64,000 nucleotides of DNA from contig NZ_QGTG01000002.1 of NCBI RefSeq assembly GCF_003182155.1, positions 1-64,000 of the forward strand, in the 5' to 3' direction. The notes under the pieces are model-generated. The model ran no database searches and was not told the DNA's origin. It was given only the letters and a program-made list of their open reading frames with translations. Below, piece by piece: positions 36,153 to 43,898 of this stretch; the stretch's first letter is position 1, and each line of letters begins with the position of its first letter. The position numbers and the translations under genes are program-made. Source of the DNA: Chitinophaga sp. S165. Lineage in GTDB: Bacteria > Bacteroidota > Bacteroidia > Chitinophagales > Chitinophagaceae.

Positions 36153-36168
36153 GCCCGCCCTGGCGGGC
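36153..36168 (+). terminator. Second hairpin after the esterase gene
   Basis: GCCCGCC and GGCGGGC pair with a two-base gap, followed by TATATGTTTT. It probably backs up the hairpin 36 bases upstream. Confidence -1.
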
Positions 36169-36280
36169 TATATGTTTTGGAACCATGATAATTTAAACCA
36201 GTCAAGCCGTAAATCCGACAACGATGACTGTGGGAACCTAGCTGAATTATGAGTATCTTTCTGCCCATAATAACCCTTAC

Positions 36281-37687
36281 ATGACGAATATCACTGTTGA
36301 ATGGATGCACACTATTGATACGCTCCAGGGCGTTCCCGATAACCAGCTGCAATGGTTTATAGACAATAGTGAACGTAAAGAATATCCTGCCGGCACTTAT
36401 ATGTTCAAGGTTGATGATATGATGCGCGGCACTCAGCTGATCGTGTCAGGCCTCGTGAGAATATGCCAGATACAGAATAATGAGCTGCGGGAACTGCTGA
36501 TAGTGGAACCTGGCAAAATAGTTGGCTATCTTCCTTTTTCAAGGGGCACGAATTACCAGGTGGCTGGAGAAGTGATAGAGGATACTGTCGTACTCAATCT
36601 ACCTATAGAAAAGATACAGGAACTGATCCGCACCCATTTTGAACTCACACAGGCACTCGTGCACATCATGACGAACCGTGTGCGGGACTATACTTCCTTC
36701 CTGCGCCAAAGTGAAAAAATGATGGCATTGGGTAAACTGTCTGCAGGACTGGCCCATGAACTGAACAATCCGGCAGCGGCGGTGGTAAGAGGTGCTTACT
36801 CCATGAAAAAACACCTCCAGTTACAGCCGGAGTTCTTTAAAAGGATCATGGAGATCCGTATGGACGCTGCTGCCATAGATCTTGTCAAGGAAACGATGTT
36901 CGAAGTGCTTTCACAGCATAAATCGCAACAATCGTCCATGACACTGGTACAACGCTCACAGAAAGAAGATGAGCTGACCGAATGGCTGGATGACCTGAAT
37001 GTTGAGAACAGTGTGGAGCTGGCAGAAAACTTCGTCGAATTTGGTTTTACGCTGGAACATCTCGATGATTTCAGGCAAAGGCTAGGTGCAAGTGACATCT
37101 CTCCGGTGTTTAACTGGATCAATAATAACCTGATCACAGAAAAGATCGTATCAGATATTGAAGAGGCCTCTAAACGGATCGCAGACCTTGTGGGCTCTGT
37201 AAAATCATTTACCCATATGGATAAGGGTTATGATAAACAGCTCACGAATATTCATGATGGCATCCGCAATACGATCTCTATTCTCCAGTATAAATTACGC
37301 AAAGGGAACATTGAGCTGGAAGAGCAATATGATATCAATTTACCTCCTCTTCGTGCGCTGATAGGAGAATTGAACCAAGTGTGGACCAATCTGATCGACA
37401 ACGCCCTGGACGCAATGGAGGTAAATAAAAGAGGGAAACTTTCCATCAAAACCGAGCGGGACAAAGACTGTTTGAAGGTCATCATTACGGATGATGGTCC
37501 CGGCATACCGGCAGACATCATCGCAAAAATATACGACCCGTTCTTTACAACAAAGGAACCTGGTAAAGGAACAGGACTGGGGCTGGATATAGTATCACAG
37601 ATTGTCCGTCAGCATAAAGGTTATCTGAATGTGGAATCGAAACCGGGAGAGACCCGTTTTATCGTGTCGCTTCCTATTCACGGATAA
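36281..37687 (+). CDS. Histidine kinase with N-terminal cyclic-nucleotide-binding-like domain
   Basis: A 468-residue soluble sensor kinase. Residues about 15-130 form a cNMP-type beta roll (RKEYPAGTYMFKVDD; LLIVEPGKIVGYLPF). H159 in LSAGLAHELNNPAAAV is the phosphorylation site, and the C-terminal ATPase domain has NQVWTNLIDNALDAM, TDDGPGIP and GTGLGLDIV. There are about 120 residues between the H-box and the ATPase part. It has no membrane segment. It sits 54 bases before the receiver/TrxR-like fusion on the same strand and is almost surely its cognate kinase. The input is presumably a small molecule or redox state. Confidence -1.
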   Translation: MTNITVEWMHTIDTLQGVPDNQLQWFIDNSERKEYPAGTYMFKVDDMMRGTQLIVSGLVRICQIQNNELRELLIVEPGKIVGYLPFSRGTNYQVAGEVIEDTVVLNLPIEKIQELIRTHFELTQALVHIMTNRVRDYTSFLRQSEKMMALGKLSAGLAHELNNPAAAVVRGAYSMKKHLQLQPEFFKRIMEIRMDAAAIDLVKETMFEVLSQHKSQQSSMTLVQRSQKEDELTEWLDDLNVENSVELAENFVEFGFTLEHLDDFRQRLGASDISPVFNWINNNLITEKIVSDIEEASKRIADLVGSVKSFTHMDKGYDKQLTNIHDGIRNTISILQYKLRKGNIELEEQYDINLPPLRALIGELNQVWTNLIDNALDAMEVNKRGKLSIKTERDKDCLKVIITDDGPGIPADIIAKIYDPFFTTKEPGKGTGLGLDIVSQIVRQHKGYLNVESKPGETRFIVSLPIHG

Positions 37688-37741
37688 TTGTATTTATAAG
37701 TTAATTTTGAGTTGACTTATGCCATTCTAAGAACTGAACAT

Positions 37742-39412
37742 ATGAATCACAATCAACCTTTTATTCTCTGTATTGACGACGATGCACAGGTTTTACGTGC
37801 CATTGTGAGAGATCTCAAAGGTAAATACCGCGATAGTTATAAAATAATAAGCACAACCGTAGTAAGTGAAGCACTGGAATCTTTACTTGAATTAAAGAAT
37901 AAAGGAGAAACAGTGGCGATGTTCATTTCAGATCAGCGGATGCCTGAAATGGAGGGTGTGGAATTCCTGGAAAAAGCGATGGAGTTTTATCCGGATGCCA
38001 GGCGTGTGCTATTAACTGCTTACTCGGATACAGATGCTGCAATCAGGGCGATCAATTCTGTACAACTGGACTACTACCTGGTGAAACCATGGAGTCCTCC
38101 AGAGGAAAAATTATATCCCATCATTGACGAGTTGCTTGATGACTGGCAAACGATATACCGTCCCGATTTCAAGGGTATCAAGGTTGTGGGATATCAGTTC
38201 TCCCAAAAATCACATTCCATCAAGGAATTCCTTGCCGGAAATCTTATTCCTTATCAATGGCTGGATGTACAGGCCTCTGAAGACGCTACCCGTTTGCTGA
38301 GTCTTAACAACCTTACCATTAAGGACCTCCCAATGGTTTTCTTCGAGGATGGCAGTTACCTGTCCAATCCATCGATCATTGATATAGCCCGTAAGGCAGG
38401 ACTGAACCCGCAGGTAAAACTGGATGTGTACGACGTAGTCATCATCGGTGCAGGACCTGCTGGTCTGGCAGCCGGTGTGTATGGCGCTTCCGAGGGACTA
38501 AAAACATTGTTGATAGAAAGAAGGGCGCCCGGCGGACAGGCAGGGACGAGTTCGCGCATTGAGAACTACCTCGGTTTCCCCAGCGGATTAAGCGGTGCAG
38601 AACTGACCCGTAGAGCAATTGCACAGGCAACAAGACTGGGAACGGAATTCATTACGCCACAATCTGTAAAAGATATCAAGCAGAAAGATGGTTATAAAAA
38701 GATAGTGCTGGAAGATGATACGGAGATCAATACACGCAGCGTGATCATTACAACCGGTGTGGATTATCGTCAGCTGGAAACCAAAGGTATATCAGACTTC
38801 ACAGGCGCCGGTATTTACTATGGCGCGGCGACTACCGAGGCATCTGCCTGTACAGATAAAGAAGTCTTCATTGTAGGCGGAGGTAACTCTGCCGGTCAGG
38901 CAGCCATGTATCTGTCCAAGTTTGCGAAGAACATTTATATCATCATCCGTAAAGAAGATCTGAGCAGCACCATGTCTGCCTACCTCATAGAGCAGATTGC
39001 CGGTACATCTAATATCACCCTGATGCCTAAGACAGAAATTGCCGAGGCAATGGGAACAGACAAACTGCAACAGCTCTGCCTCTGCAATATAGATACGAAG
39101 AACAAGCAGCTTGTTACCGCCGACGCCCTTTATATCTTTATTGGCGCCAAACCGTTCACTGATTGGATAGCGCTGGATATTATCAGAGACGAAAAAGGGT
39201 TTATTGAAACGGGCAGGGACCTGCAGGGCTACGATTCGTTTAATAAGATATGGAAGCAGAACCGTGATCCTTATCTGCTGGAAACCAGCTGTCCAGGTAT
39301 CTTCGCCGCCGGAGACGTGCGTGCTCACGCCATGAACAGGGTGGCCGCTGCCGTAGGTGAAGGCTCTATGGCGATCAGTTTTGTGCATAAATACCTTGCA
39401 GAAGTTAAGTAG
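37742..39412 (+). CDS. Receiver/glutaredoxin-like/TrxR-like fusion lacking redox cysteines
   Basis: About 556 residues from the ATG at 37742. Residues 5-130 are a response-regulator receiver with phospho-acceptor D64 (MFISDQRMP) and K115. Residues about 145-225 resemble a glutaredoxin/thioredoxin fold without its cysteines. From 229 on is an FAD/NADPH domain of the thioredoxin-reductase type (VVIIGAGPAGLAAGVYGA; FIVGGGNSAGQAA; FAAGDVR). Where thioredoxin reductases carry CATC, this one has AATT (YYGAATTEA, near 361). It therefore cannot reduce a disulfide in the classical way and may pass NADPH electrons elsewhere or act as a redox sensor under kinase control. Related fusions are annotated as response regulator/TrxR. 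Confidence -1.
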   Translation: MNHNQPFILCIDDDAQVLRAIVRDLKGKYRDSYKIISTTVVSEALESLLELKNKGETVAMFISDQRMPEMEGVEFLEKAMEFYPDARRVLLTAYSDTDAAIRAINSVQLDYYLVKPWSPPEEKLYPIIDELLDDWQTIYRPDFKGIKVVGYQFSQKSHSIKEFLAGNLIPYQWLDVQASEDATRLLSLNNLTIKDLPMVFFEDGSYLSNPSIIDIARKAGLNPQVKLDVYDVVIIGAGPAGLAAGVYGASEGLKTLLIERRAPGGQAGTSSRIENYLGFPSGLSGAELTRRAIAQATRLGTEFITPQSVKDIKQKDGYKKIVLEDDTEINTRSVIITTGVDYRQLETKGISDFTGAGIYYGAATTEASACTDKEVFIVGGGNSAGQAAMYLSKFAKNIYIIIRKEDLSSTMSAYLIEQIAGTSNITLMPKTEIAEAMGTDKLQQLCLCNIDTKNKQLVTADALYIFIGAKPFTDWIALDIIRDEKGFIETGRDLQGYDSFNKIWKQNRDPYLLETSCPGIFAAGDVRAHAMNRVAAAVGEGSMAISFVHKYLAEVK

Positions 39413-39458
39413 CTTTCTGTCTATTTATACGACATTTGCATCCCTGTATATATTGAAT

Positions 39459-41597
39459 ATGAAGGTTTGCATTGCTGAAAAACCAAGCGTAGCGAGAGAT
39501 ATCGCAGAGATTATCGGCGCTAAACAACGTAAGGACGGATACTACGAAGGCAATGGGTACCAGGTGACCTGGACCTTTGGGCATTTCTGTACCCTGAAAG
39601 AACCACATGATTATACAGAACAATGGAAATACTGGCGGCTGGAAGACCTCCCAATGATCCCATCCAGCTTCGGTATCAAACTAATAGAAAATAACGGTGT
39701 AGAGAAGCAGTTCAAAATCATAGAACAACTGGTACAGCAATGTGAGGAAGTGATCAACTGTGGGGATGCCGGGCAGGAAGGAGAATTGATCCAGCGTTGG
39801 GTACTACTTAAAGCACAATGCACAGCCCCCGTTAAAAGGCTGTGGATCTCCTCGCTGACTGAAGAAGCTATCCGTGAGGGCTTCCAGAAGCTGAAAGATG
39901 CCGCCCAATATAACAACCTCTATGCTGCCGGTAGCGCAAGGGCCATCGGGGATTGGCTGCTGGGTATGAATGCTACCCGCTTATTTACTAAGAAATTCGC
40001 TGTTGGCGGCAAAACCGTACTTTCCATCGGAAGAGTGCAGACCCCTACCCTGGCTATGATCGTAGCCAGGCAGAAAGAGATCAATGCGTTTGTGTCGGAA
40101 GAATACTGGGAGTTAAAAACGATCTACCGGGAAACAGAGTTCACCGCTACTATTGACCGTATAAAGGTATTGGACAGGGCGCAGAAAGGATTGGAGTATC
40201 TGAAGGAACATCCTTTTGAAATCACTTCCTTCGAGAAAAAAGAAGGAAAAGAGGGTAATCCCCGTCTCTTTGACCTGACTGCCCTACAGGTGGAAGCCAA
40301 TAAGAAATATGCCTATTCTGCGGATGATACGCTGAAATATATCCAGAGCCTCTATGAGAAAAAGCTGGTCACCTATCCCAGGGTCGATACTACCTATCTC
40401 TCAGAAGACCTTCATCCGAAAATTGCAGGCATCATGCAGGACCTCACGCCGTATGCAGCGTTAACAGCTCCCCTGCTTGCCAAACCTATTCCCAAGTTAA
40501 AGACCGTGTTCGATGATAAGAAGGTGACAGATCACCATGCCATCATCCCTACAGGGGTTTATCCGTCTAACCTGGGACTGGAAGAAAAACGTATTTATGA
40601 CCTCGTAGCAAGGCGTTTCATTGCAGCTTTCTATCCGGAGTGTAAGATCTCCAATACGACCGTACTCGGTAAAGTCGGACAGGTAGAATTTAAAGTGACA
40701 GGTAAGCAGATACTGGAACCTGGATGGAAAGAAGTATACGCCAATGATGTGGCTCCTAAGAAAGAGGGTGAGGAAGAAGAAAAGATCCTGCCAGTATTCG
40801 TAGTTGGAGAAAGCGGTCCGCATACGCCGAGGATCCATCAGGGAAAGACCTCCCCTCCAAAAGCTTTTACAGAAGCAACATTGTTACGGGCAATGGAAAC
40901 AGCGGGCAAGCAGGTAGATGACGAGGAAATGCGTGAGCTTCTGAAGGATAATGGCATTGGCCGTCCTTCCACCCGTGCGAATATTATCGAAACGCTCTTC
41001 CGCAGGAAGTATATAGAGAAGCGTAAAAAGAATATCTATGCCACACAAACCGGCATAGACCTGATAGATACTATTCAGACTGAATTACTGAAAAGCCCCG
41101 AGCTGACAGGTATCTGGGAGCGTAAGTTACGCCTCATTGAAAAGGGAGAATACGCAATGGAGACATTCAAACAGGAACTGATCCAGATGGTTATTGATCT
41201 CACCATTGAAGTAAAAACCTCCAATTATAAGGTGATCACTATCGCGCCTGATCAACCCGCAGAGAAAGAAAAAGAGAAAGAAGAAAAGCCTAAAAAAGAG
41301 GCCAAGCCCAAAGAACCCAAAAAGGCGGTAGTGGTAGAGGAGCAGCAATGCCCTAAATGTAAGGCGTACCCGTTGAAGAAGGGCAATACAGCCTATGGTT
41401 GTGCCAATTTCAAGGTATGCGGCTTTAAAGTCCCGTTTGAAGTGTTTGGTAAAAAGCTGACAGATAAGCAGATTGCCGATCTGTTAACCAAAGGAAAAAC
41501 AGGGAAAATGAAAGGCTGGAAGCTTGCAGGTGCGGAAGGTGATACGGAGGGCAAGCTGATACTGAATGCAGCCTTTGAACTGGAGGTAGAGCGGTAA
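39459..41597 (+). CDS. topB: DNA topoisomerase III
   Basis: A 712-residue type IA topoisomerase from the ATG at 39459; earlier in-frame starts fall inside the previous gene. The Toprim domain begins MKVCIAEKPSVARDIA and has NCGDAGQEGELIQRW (the acidic metal site). The catalytic tyrosine lies in KLVTYPRVDTTYLS, and GIGRPSTRANIIETL is also typical. A Lys/Glu-rich linker leads to a C-terminal zinc-finger-like end (CPKCKAYPLKKGNTAYGCAN). It decatenates replication and recombination intermediates. It follows the TrxR-like gene by 46 bases, probably only by co-orientation. Confidence -1.
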   Translation: MKVCIAEKPSVARDIAEIIGAKQRKDGYYEGNGYQVTWTFGHFCTLKEPHDYTEQWKYWRLEDLPMIPSSFGIKLIENNGVEKQFKIIEQLVQQCEEVINCGDAGQEGELIQRWVLLKAQCTAPVKRLWISSLTEEAIREGFQKLKDAAQYNNLYAAGSARAIGDWLLGMNATRLFTKKFAVGGKTVLSIGRVQTPTLAMIVARQKEINAFVSEEYWELKTIYRETEFTATIDRIKVLDRAQKGLEYLKEHPFEITSFEKKEGKEGNPRLFDLTALQVEANKKYAYSADDTLKYIQSLYEKKLVTYPRVDTTYLSEDLHPKIAGIMQDLTPYAALTAPLLAKPIPKLKTVFDDKKVTDHHAIIPTGVYPSNLGLEEKRIYDLVARRFIAAFYPECKISNTTVLGKVGQVEFKVTGKQILEPGWKEVYANDVAPKKEGEEEEKILPVFVVGESGPHTPRIHQGKTSPPKAFTEATLLRAMETAGKQVDDEEMRELLKDNGIGRPSTRANIIETLFRRKYIEKRKKNIYATQTGIDLIDTIQTELLKSPELTGIWERKLRLIEKGEYAMETFKQELIQMVIDLTIEVKTSNYKVITIAPDQPAEKEKEKEEKPKKEAKPKEPKKAVVVEEQQCPKCKAYPLKKGNTAYGCANFKVCGFKVPFEVFGKKLTDKQIADLLTKGKTGKMKGWKLAGAEGDTEGKLILNAAFELEVER

Positions 41598-41669
41598 GCT
41601 GTTATTTTCCTGTCATAAGGGGAACACTGTCAAAATTGCCATAACTTACATACACAATTTATACCCTAT

Positions 41670-42560
41670 ATGATGAAAAGTTTTAAAGCCCGCATCTGGG
41701 GACTGGTGCGTTGGGCGACCCTTGCTTTCCTTGTGTTATTTATTTTCAGATTCATTTATGGTTATGTGGCCAATGACGGCCGTCAGACCGGTGATTATAG
41801 CAATGACTTCTTCGAGAGTATCAGCAATCTCCGGAAAAACTATGCTTCGGAAAAGGTGCAGTACAAAGGAGCTCCCAGCCAGCAACAACCAGATATGGCA
41901 GTTTCTCCCAGCCAGAAATATGAAAAAACAGCGTCCGTTAAAACAAAGTCCTCACACTTTGAACAGGACAGTAAACAGATAGCTGTACAGACAGAAGCAT
42001 TTAAAGCCATTGTACAGTATGAACAGGCCCTCGGATTAAAAGGCGGGCGGGAATTGCATCTGATGATCGGCGTAAACCCGGAAGCATTTGATTCCTTTTA
42101 TCTGGCTATTCAGAAAATAGGCGTGATCAGAGCTACGGAGATCACCAAAGTGGATAAAACCAATGAATATCGGCAACTGAATGCACAAAAAGCATCGTTG
42201 CTCAAAACCCTGGAATCTCTCAATGAATTAAAATCTAAGCCAGGCCCTATTACAGACCTCGTAGCGCTGCATGACAAGATATTGGAGACGGAAGGCAAGC
42301 TGCAGGATTTGGGCGTAGAATTGGGCAATTTCGATACGGAGAATGAATTCTGTACTGTTAAGCTGTCATTGTATGAAGGAGCAACAGAAAAAAAGATCAG
42401 TCTTATACACAGGGTGAGGGTAGCATTGGAATGGACAATACATTTCTTTACATATCTGGTATTTGCAGCGCTGGGTACATTATGTGCGGCATTTGTATTG
42501 CTGGTGATCATTGACAGGCTAAAGGTGATCAATAAGATTACAAAAAAGCTGGAGGAATAA
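41670..42560 (+). CDS. DUF4349 membrane protein
   Basis: A 296-residue protein. A membrane helix near 12-30 (LVRWATLAFLVLFIFRFIYG) is followed by an extracytoplasmic region with a beta/alpha core (GRELHLMIGVNPEAFDSFY), a coiled coil (about 165-225) and a second helix near the end (FFTYLVFAALGTLCAAFVLL), the usual layout of DUF4349 proteins. Many relatives are lipoproteins, which this one is not. Function is unknown; the family resembles a periplasmic coiled-coil sensor. It lies 73 bases after topB. Confidence -1.
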   Translation: MMKSFKARIWGLVRWATLAFLVLFIFRFIYGYVANDGRQTGDYSNDFFESISNLRKNYASEKVQYKGAPSQQQPDMAVSPSQKYEKTASVKTKSSHFEQDSKQIAVQTEAFKAIVQYEQALGLKGGRELHLMIGVNPEAFDSFYLAIQKIGVIRATEITKVDKTNEYRQLNAQKASLLKTLESLNELKSKPGPITDLVALHDKILETEGKLQDLGVELGNFDTENEFCTVKLSLYEGATEKKISLIHRVRVALEWTIHFFTYLVFAALGTLCAAFVLLVIIDRLKVINKITKKLEE

Positions 42561-42664
42561 TGGTTGATGCGGCTTCTGTCACCTCAACAACATTTTTCCG
42601 TTTTCGATTCCCTATCCTCGGCATAACTTCTTAATTTCATACTGTCACCTTAAAACGAGAGTCT

Positions 42665-43090
42665 ATGTCAATAAATGAAGCACAGGATAAACTAATTGAG
42701 GATGTTCTCCTGTTAGAAGATGAAGAAAGCCGCCAGCAGTATATAGATAATATCGCGAAATCACTTCCTCTGATAGAGGATAAATATAAGCACGATCACT
42801 ACCGCGTACAGGGATGGATCTCAGATATGTGGGTGCGTGCAGTCTATATCAAAGAAAAGGTATGGTTTACTGCAGGGTCCAGCGACAAAGCAAGCAATAG
42901 TCTGCTGGCTATGTTTAGCCGGATATTATCCGGTAATCATCCCAAGGATATTGCTGACGCTGATATTTACTTTATGAACGAGATATCCGGTCTGTTCCAG
43001 CCGTTCTTCTCTGTACAGTGGCCATTGATACTTCGTAAGATGAAGTCACAGGCCGTTGCCTACCAGATACAGTTATTACAAGCTATGTAA
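42665..43090 (+). CDS. SufE-like protein without catalytic cysteine
   Basis: A 141-residue protein with the SufE fold by sequence: QDKLIEDVLLLEDEESRQQYI, LPLIEDKYKHDHYRVQG, MWVRAVYIKEKVWFTAGSSD, LLAMFSRILSGNHPKDI. In SufE the persulfide-accepting cysteine lies in a V-x-G-C-x-S-x-V-W motif; here the sequence is VQGWISDMW, with W in place of C. The whole protein has no cysteine at all. It cannot relay sulfur to SufB and is either a regulator that binds SufS or a divergent paralogue. No suf gene is near. It ends before a bidirectional terminator. Confidence -1.
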   Translation: MSINEAQDKLIEDVLLLEDEESRQQYIDNIAKSLPLIEDKYKHDHYRVQGWISDMWVRAVYIKEKVWFTAGSSDKASNSLLAMFSRILSGNHPKDIADADIYFMNEISGLFQPFFSVQWPLILRKMKSQAVAYQIQLLQAM

Positions 43091-43095
43091 AATAG

Positions 43096-43120
43096 AAGGT
43101 CCCGCAATATGCGGGACCTT
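43096..43120. terminator. Bidirectional terminator between SufE-like and SDR genes
   Basis: AAGGTCCCGC and GCGGGACCTT pair perfectly around a five-base loop between two convergent genes. Confidence -1.
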
Positions 43121-43142
43121 TGAAACAATATGATAAGATTAC

Positions 43143-43859
43143 TCACGGATTGGTAGACCATAGACCGGCCTCCTTAACAAATGTTCGCCTATTCAGTTTC
43201 AACTGCATAACGATCAGCTCCGCGAAATCTTCAGCCTGCATCACCTTTTCAGGATTACCATCTGTTAATTTCAATTCTATCGCCATATCGGTTGCAATTG
43301 TACTGGGCGTTAATGTCGTTACTCTGATATTGGATTTACGTACTTCCTGCATTAATGATTCAGACATACCTATCAGTCCGAATTTAGATGCGCTGTAAGC
43401 GCTGGTTACTGCTGCGCCTTTCTGTCCGGCAGTAGAAGATATATTGACAATGTCACCACTTTGGCGGGATAGCATACCTGGCAACACTGCACGTACCACA
43501 TAATAAGCACCGAACAGGTTAACCTTTACTATCTGTTCCCATTCTTCCGGCTCCAGCTCCAGGAATTTAGCAAACTTACCGATACCTGCATTGTTGATCA
43601 GGATGTCAATGCTGCCAAGTGCTACGCTCATTTTTTCAATAGCAGCTTCGACGGCTTTTCTATCTGCTACGTCAGCTGTAGCATATACCACCTTCACACC
43701 GGTTCCTTTCAATTCATCTGCCACTATCTGCAAGTCCTTTTCGGTACGCGCCAGCAAGGCCAGGTTCACACCTTCAGCAGCCAGCTGTTTAGCCACGGCT
43801 CTGCCTATTCCCTTGCCTGCACCGGTTACAAGCGCATTTTTTCCTTTTATTGATTCCAT
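43143..43859 (-). CDS. Short-chain dehydrogenase, 3-ketoacyl reductase type
   Basis: A 238-residue classical [15 protein letters not shown] binds the cofactor, NNAGIG is the stabilising motif, and the catalytic Ser, Tyr and Lys lie in [21 protein letters not shown]. The level of identity to FabG by eye is high, but a lone copy away from fab genes often acts on other ketones. It is monocistronic, with a Bacteroidota -7 box (43883-43890) 24 bases before its start. It has no signal peptide. Confidence -1.
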   Translation of the reverse strand: MESIKGKNALVTGAGKGIGRAVAKQLAAEGVNLALLARTEKDLQIVADELKGTGVKVVYATADVADRKAVEAAIEKMSVALGSIDILINNAGIGKFAKFLELEPEEWEQIVKVNLFGAYYVVRAVLPGMLSRQSGDIVNISSTAGQKGAAVTSAYSASKFGLIGMSESLMQEVRKSNIRVTTLTPSTIATDMAIELKLTDGNPEKVMQAEDFAELIVMQLKLNRRTFVKEAGLWSTNP

Positions 43860-43882
43860 TGTTTACGTTTTTGATTCCGTCG

Positions 43883-43890
43883 CAAAGGTA
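43883..43890 (-). promoter_or_regulatory. -7 promoter box of the SDR gene
   Basis: On the minus strand the bases read TACCTTTG, matching TAnnTTTG. No clear TTG lies at the matching distance. Confidence -1.
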
Positions 43891-43898
43891 AGGTTCTG

